Assembly: GCA_903900155.1 (NCBI GenBank)
Contig: CAIUMD010000105.1
Location: 62,001 to 126,000, forward strand
Origin: an uncultured Caulobacterales bacterium
GTDB lineage: Bacteria > Pseudomonadota > Alphaproteobacteria > Caulobacterales > Caulobacteraceae
Reading direction: 5' to 3'
DNA: 64,000 bases
Made by a program: the position numbers and the translations under genes. The notes under the pieces are model-generated. The model was not told the origin of the DNA and searched no databases. It saw only the letters and a list, made by a program, of their open reading frames with translations. Positions 35,153 through 44,816 of the stretch are shown here, piece after piece (the first letter of the stretch is position 1; each line of letters opens with the position of its first letter).

Positions 35153-35355
35153 GTGTCGACGTTGGGCGTCTACGGGCCCGAAACAAGCGAAAACACCTTC
35201 TCGCGCTTGCCGGTGCGGCAGCACGAGAAGGTGCTCGTGTGGTTCTCGCGATCCGAGGGGCGGGCCTGGCTGGAGGCCGATCCCGATCTCACGGACGCCC
35301 AGGCGCGTCCGGCCCAGGTTCTGCGCCTGGACCCGACGGCTCGTTCGACGCTGCG

Positions 35356-35359
<4 letters not shown>
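35153..35359 (+). CDS. Small hypothetical protein (68 aa)
   Basis: A 68-residue hydrophilic frame from a GTG start (VSTLGVYGPE...), 34 bp after the flavoprotein gene. Codon use is G/C-ending and coding-like. No signal peptide, membrane segment or recognised motif is visible. Its stop overlaps that of the convergent Old Yellow Enzyme gene. It could be a genuine small gene or a chance frame. Confidence 0.5.
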
Positions 35360-36426
<1,067 letters not shown>

Positions 36427-36555
36427 CGCAGTATCCGTAGGAACGGGCGCCGACCCTCCGTCGGCGTCTGCGAAGCTAGGTGGGGGCGGCGGGGCTTATC
36501 GCAACCGCAACAGGTTCGATTTCGCCTGATAGCGACCCCGCCAAAATCTGAAAAA

Positions 36556-37938
36556 CTAAACCGGCTTCATTTCCTGCAGCATGGTCGGGATCAACTCCGA
36601 CACGGTCGGATGGATGTGCACCGCCCGTGAGATCACCGTGTAGGGCGCCTTGGCGTACATCAGGTCGATCATGCCGTGGATGGCCTCGTCGCCATTCAGG
36701 CCCAGAATCGCCGCGCCCAGGATCGCTTTCGTCTCGGCGTCGACCACCACCTTCATGAAGCCTTGCGTCTCGCCCTTCTCGACGGCGCGGCCGACGCGGG
36801 TCATGGGGCGCTGGCCGATCAGCAGAGGGCGGCCGGTCGCTCGGGCCTCGGCCTCGGTCATGCCCACGCGGCCCAGCGGCGGATCGACGAACAGGCCATA
36901 GCAGCTGATGCGGTCGCTGACCTTGCGGGGATCATCATCCAGGAGGTTGGCGGCGATGATCTCGAAGTCGTTGTAGGCGGTGTGGGTGAAGGCGCCTTTA
37001 CCGTTGCAGTCGCCCATGGCCCAGACGCCGGGCGCACTGGTGCGCAGCTGGTCGTTGACGACGATGTAGCCACGCTTGTCGGTTTCGATCCCGGCCTTGT
37101 CCAGATCAAGGTCGTCGGTGTTGGGCTTGCGGCCCACGGCCAGCAGGACGTGCGAGCCGGTGACCCGCGGCGCGCCGGCCTCGCAGGTGACGTGCACGCA
37201 GTAGCCTTCAGGGCAGGTGCTGAAGCTGATGCATTCAGCGTTGAGGCGGACGGTGATCCCTTCGGCCTCCAGGATTTCGCGGATGGCGTCCGAGACCTCC
37301 GGGTCCTCGCGGCCGATCAGGCGCGGGCCCATCTCGACCACGGTGACCTGGCTGCCAAAACGGCGGAACATCTGGGCGAATTCCAGCCCGATATAGCTGC
37401 CGCCGACGATGACCAGATGCTCGGGCAGAGTATCCAGCTGCATCATGCCGACATTGGTCAGGTAGGGGATGTCCTCGACGCCGGGCATGTCCGGGACATT
37501 GGCGCGGCCGCCGACGTTCAGGAAGATCTGCGGCGCGGTCAGCAGGTCGTCGCCGACGCGGACGGTGTCGGCGCTCTCGAAGCGGGCATGGCCCTGGATC
37601 ACGGTCATGCCCGGCATGCCGCGCAGCCATTTCTCGACATTGCCTCGGGCGTTGTGGACCACCGTCTGCTGGCGGTCCTTGACCCGCTGCATGTCGACGC
37701 CCACCGGGCCGTCCAATACGACGCCGTAGTCGGCGGCGCGCCGGGCCAGGTGGGCGGCATAGGCGCTGGCCACCAGGGTCTTGGTCGGCATGCAGCCGGT
37801 GTTGACGCAGGTTCCGCCGAAGTCCTTGCGCTCGATCAGCGCCACCGTCTGGCCAGCGGCGGTCAGGCGTCCGGCGAGGGACGGACCGGCCTGGCCCGCG
37901 CCGATGATGAGGGCGTCGAAGGCGCGGGGGCTGCTCAT
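36556..37938 (-). CDS. Pyridine nucleotide-disulfide oxidoreductase (mercuric reductase-like, class I)
   Basis: A 460-residue FAD enzyme. The N-terminal FAD site IIGAGQAGPSLAGRL is at about residues 10-24, the redox-active disulfide is GGTCVNTGCMPTK (about 41-53), an NAD-binding VIVGGSYIGLEFAQMF lies near 178, and a dimerisation domain with HIHPTVSELIPT closes the protein. There is no N-terminal metal-binding domain and no C-terminal vicinal Cys pair as in true MerA, so it is probably a general dihydrolipoamide-dehydrogenase-like reductase of unknown substrate. The ATG overlaps the stop of the DUF4126 gene. Confidence 0.85.
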   Translation of the reverse strand: MSSPRAFDALIIGAGQAGPSLAGRLTAAGQTVALIERKDFGGTCVNTGCMPTKTLVASAYAAHLARRAADYGVVLDGPVGVDMQRVKDRQQTVVHNARGNVEKWLRGMPGMTVIQGHARFESADTVRVGDDLLTAPQIFLNVGGRANVPDMPGVEDIPYLTNVGMMQLDTLPEHLVIVGGSYIGLEFAQMFRRFGSQVTVVEMGPRLIGREDPEVSDAIREILEAEGITVRLNAECISFSTCPEGYCVHVTCEAGAPRVTGSHVLLAVGRKPNTDDLDLDKAGIETDKRGYIVVNDQLRTSAPGVWAMGDCNGKGAFTHTAYNDFEIIAANLLDDDPRKVSDRISCYGLFVDPPLGRVGMTEAEARATGRPLLIGQRPMTRVGRAVEKGETQGFMKVVVDAETKAILGAAILGLNGDEAIHGMIDLMYAKAPYTVISRAVHIHPTVSELIPTMLQEMKPV

Positions 37939-38399
37939 CGGGCCAGGGCCACGATCAGCAGGGCGCCGCCGACGGCGATGGCGTCCTCGATGAAGGCGGC
38001 CGGGGCGTCCTTGCCGAACTTGGCGGCCAGGCGTCCGCGGAATGCCGCGCCGCCCAGCGTGCCGAGCACGGCGCCGACCGCGCCGATGACCGCGCCACGC
38101 ACCCAATGGCCGCTGGGCATCATCAGAGCCGCGCCGCTGAAGGCGCCGGTCAGCACGCGCGTCCCGAACTGGTGCGGAACCTTGCGGCTGGGGGTCTTGG
38201 GATGCTGGTCGGCGACCAGTTCCAGCACCGCCAGCATGCTGAACACGCCCACGGCGATCCAGCCGCCCAGCCAGGCCAGCGGAAAGCCCGCCAGCGGCAG
38301 CCAGCCAAGGCGGGCGGCCCAGGCGGCGGCGGCCGGCGCGGTCATGGCGCGAAGGCCGGCGATCACGCCGATCAGCAAGGCCAGCAGGTAGAGGGTCAT
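37935..38399 (-). CDS. DUF4126-family membrane protein
   Basis: A 154-residue inner-membrane protein with about four hydrophobic segments. The N-terminal LLALLIGVIAGLRAMTAPAA block and the SGHWVRGAVIGAVGAVLGTL segment with VPHQFGTR before it are typical of DUF4126. The function is unknown. It is translationally coupled (four-base overlap) to the disulfide oxidoreductase, which suggests the two work together. The start is the ATG at MTLYLL; an upstream open frame reaches into the divergent promoter region. Confidence 0.8.
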   Translation of the reverse strand: MTLYLLALLIGVIAGLRAMTAPAAAAWAARLGWLPLAGFPLAWLGGWIAVGVFSMLAVLELVADQHPKTPSRKVPHQFGTRVLTGAFSGAALMMPSGHWVRGAVIGAVGAVLGTLGGAAFRGRLAAKFGKDAPAAFIEDAIAVGGALLIVALAR

Positions 38400-38563
38400 G
38401 AAAGGCTCCGCTTCGGAACAGCGCCGATCTGGCGCGCCCGGACAGGTCAACGCAAGGTCGATTGTGGGTCTTGGACGTTCTGGTCGCTGATACTGACAGC
38501 AGGGCGGCAGTAGCCCCTCCCTAGAACGGCGTTCAACGACGTTCATCGAGAGAGGGAAACCCG

Positions 38564-38971
38564 ATGCTGAAGACTTATACCGGCGGCTGCCACTGCGGCG
38601 CGGTTCGCTACGAGGCCGAGATCGACCTGGCGGCCGGCGCCAGCCGTTGCAACTGCTCGATCTGCGCCAAGACCCGGTCTTGGGGCGTGTTGATGAAGCC
38701 GGAGGCCTTCCGCCTGCTGTCTGGCAAAGACAAGCTGGGCGCCTATCAGTTCGGGACGATGAGCGGCGATCACCGCTTCTGCACGACCTGCGGCGTGCGG
38801 GTTTATGGCGAGGCCAATGTCGAGCAACTGGGGGGCGAGGTCGTCTCGGTCCAGGTGGCGACGCTGGACGCCGACCCCGAGGAACTGGCCGCCGCGCCCA
38901 TCAACTACGCCAACGGCCGCGACAATCTCTGGTGGGAGCAGCCCAGCGCGACCGAAATGCGCTACCTCTAG
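38564..38971 (+). CDS. GFA-family (glutathione-dependent formaldehyde-activating enzyme-like) protein
   Basis: A 135-residue zinc-binding protein. The zinc cysteines are seen in [11 protein letters not shown] (about residues 7-17), CNCSICAKT (about 30) and [12 protein letters not shown] (about 70). Members are often annotated as glutathione-dependent formaldehyde-activating enzymes, but the activity of most is unproven. GAGAGGGAAA precedes the ATG. A truncated DUF1905 gene follows 5 bp later. Confidence 0.88.
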   Translation: MLKTYTGGCHCGAVRYEAEIDLAAGASRCNCSICAKTRSWGVLMKPEAFRLLSGKDKLGAYQFGTMSGDHRFCTTCGVRVYGEANVEQLGGEVVSVQVATLDADPEELAAAPINYANGRDNLWWEQPSATEMRYL

Positions 38972-38975
38972 GGTC

Positions 38976-39161
38976 ATGGCCAGCCTTCGCTACCGCGCCC
39001 GCATCGAGATCAACGGCGTCAACCCGTTCGTGCCAGTCGATCTCGAGCAGGCCGCGGCCCTGCGTAAAGGCTGGCGCAAGCCGATGCCGGTGCTGGTCCA
39101 GATCAATGGCGCGCCGGACCAGCCCTGGCGGATCAACATGATGCCGCGCGGCGACGGCCGT
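38976..39161 (+). pseudogene. 3'-truncated DUF1905-domain gene
   Basis: An ATG 5 bp after the GFA stop begins a recognisable DUF1905-type N-terminus (YRARIEINGVNPFVPV, RKGWRKPMPVLVQING, PWRINMMPRGDG). Family members continue with a barrel completion and a C-terminal helical part for roughly 100 further residues, but here similarity stops just after PRGDG, exactly where the convergent metC gene ends. The frame then runs antisense through metC. A deletion or rearrangement at the metC 3' end is the simplest explanation. Confidence 0.65.
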
Positions 39162-40310
39162 CTAGGCCAGCTTCTCGAAGCCGCGCTCCAGGTCGGCCTT
39201 CAGGTCGTCCAGGCTCTCCAGGCCGATATGGAAGCGCAGCAGCGGCCCTTCCAGGCTCACCGGCACAGCGCGGTTCTTCAGCTGCGGATCGCAGGGAATG
39301 GCCAGGCTCTCATAGCCGCCCCACGAGAAGCCCAGGCCAAACAGCTTCAACTCGTCCAGGAAGGCGTGGACGGCGCGCTGGCTGGCGGGTTTGAGCACCA
39401 CGCCGAACAGGCCGCAGGCGCCGGTGAAGTCGCGCTTCCAGATCGCGTGGCCGGGATCGCCGGGCAGGGCGGGGTGCAGCACCCGCGACACCTCGGGTCG
39501 GTCCTGAAGCCAGCGGGCGATGGCGAGGCCGTTCTCCTGGTGGCGCGGCAGGCGCGTGGCCAAGGTCCTAAGGCCCCGCAGCATGGTGTAGGCGTCGTCG
39601 GGCGACACCGACCAGCCGATGTCCCACATGGCGTTGCCCAGCGCGTTGCCGATGGTTTCGTCCATCGTCGTGGCCGAGCCCATGAAGCAGTCCGAGTGGC
39701 CGCCGACATATTTGGTCAGGGCCTGGACGCTGATCGTCACCCCGTGCGCCAGCGGCTTGAAGTAGAAGCCCGCCGCCCAGGTGTTGTCGATCAGGGTGAT
39801 GACGCCCCGGTCGTTGGCCGCCTTGGCGATGGCCGGGATGTCCTGCATCTCGAAGGTTAGGGAGCCCGGGGCTTCCAGCAGGATCATCCGGGTCTTGGGC
39901 GTGACCAGCGCCATCAGGCCGTCGGCGTCCAGGGCCGGGTCGTAATAGGTGGTCGCGACGCCGAAGCGGGTCAGGACCCGGTCGCAGAACCGACGGGTGG
40001 GCTTGTAGGCGCTGTCGACCACCAGGACCTCGTCGCCGGCCTTCAGCACCGCCAGCATGGCCCCGGTGATCGCCGCCAGGCCCGAGGGGTACAGGGTCAC
40101 GTCCGGCGAGCCTTCCAACTCGGCCAGGGCCCGCTGCAGGGCGGCGGGCGAGGAGAGGCCGGTGATGCCATAGGTGATCTGGTCGTCGTCGTACAGCGAC
40201 GCGGCATTGGGCAGCAGCACCGTCGAACCGCGCTGGATCGGCGGATTGACCACGCGCGCCAGCGGCATCGTCTCGGAGCCCTTGCGGATCAGGCGGGTTT
40301 CTTCATCCAT
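39162..40310 (-). CDS. metC: Cystathionine beta-lyase
   Basis: A 382-residue PLP enzyme of the Cys/Met metabolism family that converts cystathionine to homocysteine, ammonia and pyruvate. YGITGLSSPAALQRALAELE (about residue 45) and LYPSGLAAITGAML (about 75) bind the cofactor phosphate. The PLP lysine lies in SVQALTKYVGGHSD (about 200), and VTLIDNTWAAG-type sequence supplies the cofactor Asp. The start ATG gives MDEETRLIRKG; the upstream frame is not conserved. The family also includes gamma-lyases, but the GHSDCFMGS context favours beta-lyase. Confidence 0.9.
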   Translation of the reverse strand: MDEETRLIRKGSETMPLARVVNPPIQRGSTVLLPNAASLYDDDQITYGITGLSSPAALQRALAELEGSPDVTLYPSGLAAITGAMLAVLKAGDEVLVVDSAYKPTRRFCDRVLTRFGVATTYYDPALDADGLMALVTPKTRMILLEAPGSLTFEMQDIPAIAKAANDRGVITLIDNTWAAGFYFKPLAHGVTISVQALTKYVGGHSDCFMGSATTMDETIGNALGNAMWDIGWSVSPDDAYTMLRGLRTLATRLPRHQENGLAIARWLQDRPEVSRVLHPALPGDPGHAIWKRDFTGACGLFGVVLKPASQRAVHAFLDELKLFGLGFSWGGYESLAIPCDPQLKNRAVPVSLEGPLLRFHIGLESLDDLKADLERGFEKLA

Positions 40311-40383
40311 GGCGGGACTCTTCGGCGACGCGGCGTAAAGCTTGTGGTTTAAGGCCGCGCGCGCGCGGTTCAAGGAGCGATCG

Positions 40384-41460
40384 GTGTCTGTGCGGTTCGG
40401 CTTGGCGATTTTGGCGGTGCTGGCTCTGGCGGGCTGCGAACGACCCGCGTCCAAATCCGAGGCCAAGCCGGTCGAGGCGGCCTTGCCGATCAAGGCCGCC
40501 GCGCCCAGCAAGACCCTCAAAGCCGTCCGCGCCCGGGGCGAGCTGCGCTGCGGCGTCAATCCGGCGCTGCCGGGTTTCGCCTTCCAGGACAACGGCGGGC
40601 GCTGGCGCGGCTTCAATGTCGACTTCTGCCGCGCCCTGGCCGCCGCCGTGTTGGGCAAGCCCGACAAGGTGACCTTCGTGCCGCTGGGCAACGAGGAACG
40701 GATCGCGGCCCTGCGCAGCGGCAAGGTCGACGTCTTGTGGCGCAACACCTCGTGGACCTTCTCGCGCGACGCCGGCGACCAACTGGACATGGCGGCGATC
40801 TCTTATTTCGACGGCCAGGGGTTCCTGGTGCGCCGCAGCCTGAACCTGACCAGCGCGGTCGAACTCAACACCGCCAAGATCTGCGTCCAAGGCAATGCGA
40901 CCTCGGCCCAGAACCTGGAGGACTTCTTCCGCTCGCGCGGCATCGCCTACACGGCCATGGTGTTCGACAGCGAGGAGCAGACCCGCGCGGCCTACCAGAC
41001 TGACAAGTGCGACGCCTTCACCGCCGACATCTCGGCCCTGGCGGCGGCGCGGACCCTGATGGACGACCCCGGCGCCCACGTCATCCTGCCCGACGCCATC
41101 TCCAAGGAGCCGCTGGGCCCTCTGGTGCGCCAGGACGACCCGGCCTGGACCGATATCGTCCGCTGGACTCTGTACGCCCTGGTCCTGGCCGAGGAGCACG
41201 GGGTGACCAAGGCCAGCCTCAAGGCCATGAAGGCCGGGGCCGATCCCGAGGCGCGGCGGCTGCTGGGCGAGGGCGCGTATGGCGCCATGCTGGGTCTGGA
41301 CGCCGACTGGGCCGCGCGCGCCGTCATGGCCGGCGGCAATTACGGTGAGCTCTTCGATCGCGATGTGGGACAGGGTTCGGCGCTGAAGCTGGACCGGGGG
41401 CTGAACGCGCTGTGGAACGCCCAGAAGCCCGGCCTGTTATACGCGCCGCCTATGCGCTAG
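40384..41460 (+). CDS. Amino-acid ABC transporter substrate-binding lipoprotein (AapJ-like)
   Basis: A 358-residue periplasmic solute-binding protein. A lipoprotein signal with lipobox LAGC (about residues 15-18) anchors it to a membrane. ELRCGVNPALPGFAFQD, GRWRGFNVDFCRALAAAVLG and VDVLWRNTSWTFSRD closely match the general L-amino-acid binding protein AapJ group. No permease or ATPase genes lie next to it, so it is an orphan component. GTG is the start with GGAG 11 bp upstream; another in-frame GTG is two codons later. Its stop overlaps the stop of the convergent sulfurtransferase gene. Confidence 0.85.
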   Translation: MSVRFGLAILAVLALAGCERPASKSEAKPVEAALPIKAAAPSKTLKAVRARGELRCGVNPALPGFAFQDNGGRWRGFNVDFCRALAAAVLGKPDKVTFVPLGNEERIAALRSGKVDVLWRNTSWTFSRDAGDQLDMAAISYFDGQGFLVRRSLNLTSAVELNTAKICVQGNATSAQNLEDFFRSRGIAYTAMVFDSEEQTRAAYQTDKCDAFTADISALAAARTLMDDPGAHVILPDAISKEPLGPLVRQDDPAWTDIVRWTLYALVLAEEHGVTKASLKAMKAGADPEARRLLGEGAYGAMLGLDADWAARAVMAGGNYGELFDRDVGQGSALKLDRGLNALWNAQKPGLLYAPPMR

Positions 41461-42314
41461 GTGGCGGGCCCGGTCGCGACGGGCACGTCCGCCAGGCCGC
41501 CCCATTCCGTCCACGAGCCGTCATAGACCGCCGAGCGCGGCTTGCCGAGGCGCGCCAGGGCGAGGGCGACGACCGAGGCGGTGATGCCCGAGCCGCAGGT
41601 CGAGACGATCGGCTTGTCGATGTCGACGCCGGCCTTCTCGAACACGGTCTTCAGCTGGTCGGGCGGCAGCATGGTCTGGTCGGCGGCCAGCAGGGCCGAC
41701 AGCGGGATGTTGCGGGCGCCGGGCATGTGGCCGCCGCGCAGGCCGGCGCGCGGCTCGGGATCGCGCCCCTCGAAGCGGCCGGCGGCGCGGGCGTCGATGA
41801 CCTGTTCCTTGCCGCTGTCGACGATGCCGCGCATCTGCTCCAGCGAGCGATAGATGTCGGCCTGCCAGCGCGGGGTGAAGTGGCGCTCCTGGGGCGAGGC
41901 CGGGCCATCCTCGACCGGGCGGCCCTCGGCGATCCACTTGGGCAGGCCGCCGTCCAGCACCACCACGTCCTCGTGGCCCATGGCGCGGAAGTGCCACCAG
42001 GCGCGGGCGGCCGGCAGGATGCCGAGGCTGTCATAGACGACGATGCGCGAGCCGTCGCCCAGCCCCAGCTTCTTGACCCGCGAGGCGAACTTGGCCGCCG
42101 TCGGGATCATGTGCGGCAGGTCGCTGGTCTCGTCCGAGATGTCGTCGATGTCGAAGAACACCGCGCCGGGGATGTGGACCTTTAGGAACTCCGCGCCCGG
42201 ATCGCGCTGGGCGGCCGGCATGTGCCACGAGGCGTCGACTACGCGCACGTCCGGGGCGTCGAGATGCTCGGCCAGCCAGGCGGTGGAGACCAGCGGATCG
42301 GACGGGGTGCTCAT
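41457..42314 (-). CDS. sseA: 3-mercaptopyruvate/thiosulfate sulfurtransferase
   Basis: A 285-residue protein of two rhodanese domains (about 8-145 and 160-280). The catalytic loop TCGSGITAS (about residue 237) contains the persulfide-forming Cys; CGSGxTA is the mercaptopyruvate-type loop. VDASWHMPAAQRDP and the HIPGAVFFDIDDISD block are typical of SseA. It lies upstream of, or beside, cysK on the same strand (35 bp apart), consistent with sulfur metabolism. Confidence 0.9.
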   Translation of the reverse strand: MSTPSDPLVSTAWLAEHLDAPDVRVVDASWHMPAAQRDPGAEFLKVHIPGAVFFDIDDISDETSDLPHMIPTAAKFASRVKKLGLGDGSRIVVYDSLGILPAARAWWHFRAMGHEDVVVLDGGLPKWIAEGRPVEDGPASPQERHFTPRWQADIYRSLEQMRGIVDSGKEQVIDARAAGRFEGRDPEPRAGLRGGHMPGARNIPLSALLAADQTMLPPDQLKTVFEKAGVDIDKPIVSTCGSGITASVVALALARLGKPRSAVYDGSWTEWGGLADVPVATGPAT

Positions 42315-42349
42315 GGCGCAGCCTTTCGGAATCGAACTCGCCGGCGACC

Positions 42350-43348
42350 TTACATCCAAGGCGGCGTCGGCAGGCCCTTTTCCGCCAGGAATTGCCGGTT
42401 GAACAGCTTGGACTGATAGCGCGAGCCGTGGTCGCACAGGATGGTCACGATGGTGTGGCCGGGACCCAGTTCCTTGGCGAGCTTGATGGCTCCGGCGACG
42501 TTGATCCCGGTCGAGCCGCCCATGCACAGACCCTCGTGCTGCACCAGGTCAAAGATCACCTCCAGCATCTCCTCGTCGGTGACGCGGAACGGGAAGTCGA
42601 TGGCCAGGTCTTCCAGGTTGGCGGTGACGCGGCCTTGGCCGACGCCTTCGCTGATCGAGGTCCCTTCGGACTTCAGTTCACCGTCCTTGTACCAGCTGTA
42701 GAGCGCCGCGCCGTAGGGGTCGGCCAGGCCGATCTTCACGCCCGACTTGCGCTCGCGCAGGGCCGCGGCGACGCCGGCCAGGGTGCCGCCCGAGCCCACG
42801 GCGCAGATGAAGCCGTCGACCTTGCCGCCGGTCTGCTCGAAGATCTCGGGGCCCGTGCCCTGGTAGTGCGCCTCGCGGTTGGCGACATTGTCGAACTGGT
42901 TGGCCCAGACAACTCCGTTTGCTTCGGTTTTGGCAAGTTCCTGCGCCAAGCGCCCGGAATAACGAACATAATTGTCGGGGTTGGAGTAAGGGACGGCGTC
43001 CACCTCGACGAGTTCCGCGCCCAGCAGGCGGATGGCGTCCTTTTTCTCCTGGCTCTGGGTGCGCGGGATGACGATCGTCGTCTTGTAGCCCAGCGCCGAG
43101 GCGACCATGGCCAGGCCGATGCCGGTATTGCCGGCCGTGCCCTCGACGATCCGGCCGCCGGGCTTGAGCAGGCCCTTGGCTTCGGCGTCGCGGATGATGC
43201 TCAGCGCCGCGCGGTCCTTGACCGACTGGCCGGGGTTCATGAACTCGGCCTTGCCCAGGATTTCGCAGCCGGTGGCCTCGCTGGCGCGGTTCAGGCGGAT
43301 CAGCGGGGTGTTTCCAATAGCGTCAAGAACGCTGGGCAGGGCGGTCAT
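42350..43348 (-). CDS. cysK: Cysteine synthase A (O-acetylserine sulfhydrylase)
   Basis: A 332-residue PLP enzyme that makes cysteine from O-acetylserine and sulfide. The PLP lysine lies in NPGQSVKDRAA (about residue 40), the phosphate/substrate loop is EGTAGNTGIGLA (about 69) and GSGGTLAGVA binds the cofactor. An extra segment around PYSNPDNYVRYSGRLAQEL (about 127) is written with more A/T-ending codons than the rest of the gene. The ATG giving MTALPS is chosen because the family N-terminus begins there. Confidence 0.9.
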   Translation of the reverse strand: MTALPSVLDAIGNTPLIRLNRASEATGCEILGKAEFMNPGQSVKDRAALSIIRDAEAKGLLKPGGRIVEGTAGNTGIGLAMVASALGYKTTIVIPRTQSQEKKDAIRLLGAELVEVDAVPYSNPDNYVRYSGRLAQELAKTEANGVVWANQFDNVANREAHYQGTGPEIFEQTGGKVDGFICAVGSGGTLAGVAAALRERKSGVKIGLADPYGAALYSWYKDGELKSEGTSISEGVGQGRVTANLEDLAIDFPFRVTDEEMLEVIFDLVQHEGLCMGGSTGINVAGAIKLAKELGPGHTIVTILCDHGSRYQSKLFNRQFLAEKGLPTPPWM

Positions 43349-43534
43349 GGTCGGCCTTCGAGTGGAGCTTTGAGTGGAGCTTTCGACGGCTGGTAGATCG
43401 TGCGGCGGCCCGCCCGCGCAACCCCATTTTTCCTGAAGACGCATAAGCCGGGTCGACAAACCCTGAGCTTGGCCATGGGCTTGTCGGGCTATCCACAAGG
43501 CGTTGCCGGAAATACTGAGCTTAAGGGCTAGGTG

Positions 43535-44761
43535 TTACCCGCGACTAAGGCCCAGCTGGATCACATTCGTCCGCTCGGTGCGGAATCCGGCCTCGCAATA
43601 GCTCAGGTAGAACCGCCACAGCCGTCGGAAGCGCTCGTCGAAGCCATCCTTGCGGATCTCGCTCCAGGCGGCCTCGAAACTGCGCGCCCATTCGGCCAGG
43701 GTGTCGGCATAATTCTGGCCGAAGCGCTTGAGATCGCTCCATTCCAGCCCCGCGCGCTCAGTCTCTTCCTTGAGGCGCGCCTCGCTGGGCAGCATGCCGC
43801 CGGGGAAGATGTAGCGCTGGATGAAATCGGTGCGGCCGCGATAGTGCGTAAACAGCTCGTCGCGGATGGTGATGATCTGCAGCCCGGCGCGGCCGCCGGG
43901 GTTCAGCACCTCGCGCACCTTGCCGAAATAGGCTGGCCAATATTCCTCGCCGACGGCCTCGAACATCTCGATCGAGGCCACTGCGTCATAGCGGCCCTGG
44001 ACATCGCGATAGTCGATCAGCTGGATATCCGCTTTCTCGGCCAAGCCCTGCTCGAACAAGCGCTTTTTGGCGAAATCGTACTGGGCTTGCGAGATGGTGA
44101 TGCCGGTGACCTTGGCCCCGACCTCCTTGGCCGCGAATTCGGCGAAGCCGCCCCAGCCGCAGCCGATCTCCAGCACGTGCTTGCCGGGCGAGAGGTCGAT
44201 AGTCCGCGCCAGGGCCGCATACTTGGCGCGCTGGGCTTCGGGCAGCGGCTGGTCGGGCCGTTCGTACAGCGCCGACGAATAGGTCATCGTCGGGTCCAGC
44301 CAGCGCGCATAGAAGTTGTTGCCCAGGTCGTAGTGGGCGTGGATGTTCCGGCGCGAGCCAGCCCGGCTGTTGCCGTGGAGCAGATGATAGAGGCCGTTGA
44401 TCGCCTTCATCACCGGATTGCCCGACAGCAACGGCGACAGCCGGTCGAAGTTCAGCGAGAACGCTTCCAGCACCGCCGACAGGTCGGGGGTCTCCCATTC
44501 GCCGGCCATGAAGCCCTCGGCGAACCCGATGGCGCCCGAAGTGAAGGCGCGGCGGATAAAGTGGTAGTCGTTGATTTGGACGACCGCATCGGGGCCGGGC
44601 CGCTCGCCCGCGAACCGCAACGCCTTGCCTGTGGGCAGGATCCAGGTCACCGAGCCGGCGTCCCAGTTGGTCGCCACCACCCGGAGGGCGGCGCGGAAGG
44701 CCGTCGGCGCGGCCTTCAGGTCGGAGTCGTTCCAGAGCATATCCAAGGCGGGGCCTCGCAT
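43535..44761 (-). CDS. cfa: Cyclopropane-fatty-acyl-phospholipid synthase
   Basis: A 408-residue SAM-dependent methyltransferase that adds a methylene bridge to unsaturated membrane acyl chains. The N-terminal lipid-binding half (about 1-140) precedes NIHAHYDLGNNFYARWLD and the SAM motif VLEIGCGWGGFAEF (about residue 195). IEMFEAVGEEYWP and YIFPGGMLPS are further family blocks. It acts at the inner membrane. The first ATG is weakly supported by a ribosome site; an in-frame ATG seven codons later is possible. Confidence 0.92.
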   Translation of the reverse strand: MRGPALDMLWNDSDLKAAPTAFRAALRVVATNWDAGSVTWILPTGKALRFAGERPGPDAVVQINDYHFIRRAFTSGAIGFAEGFMAGEWETPDLSAVLEAFSLNFDRLSPLLSGNPVMKAINGLYHLLHGNSRAGSRRNIHAHYDLGNNFYARWLDPTMTYSSALYERPDQPLPEAQRAKYAALARTIDLSPGKHVLEIGCGWGGFAEFAAKEVGAKVTGITISQAQYDFAKKRLFEQGLAEKADIQLIDYRDVQGRYDAVASIEMFEAVGEEYWPAYFGKVREVLNPGGRAGLQIITIRDELFTHYRGRTDFIQRYIFPGGMLPSEARLKEETERAGLEWSDLKRFGQNYADTLAEWARSFEAAWSEIRKDGFDERFRRLWRFYLSYCEAGFRTERTNVIQLGLSRG

Positions 44762-44816
44762 CCGGTGACGCGTTTATTAACGCCGTTAACCACCTGATCG
44801 TAAAGGCCCGGCGCAG

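Noticed and set aside
36448..36466. Hairpin CGCCGAC-CCTCC-GTCGGCG upstream of the Old Yellow Enzyme gene as a terminator or riboswitch
   Set aside because: It is a short 7-bp stem with no T-run and no conserved riboswitch features; chance is likely at this G+C.
39162..39860. Extension of the DUF1905-like frame through metC
   Set aside because: Beyond 39161 the frame is antisense to metC and shows no family similarity; only the N-terminal part is genuine.
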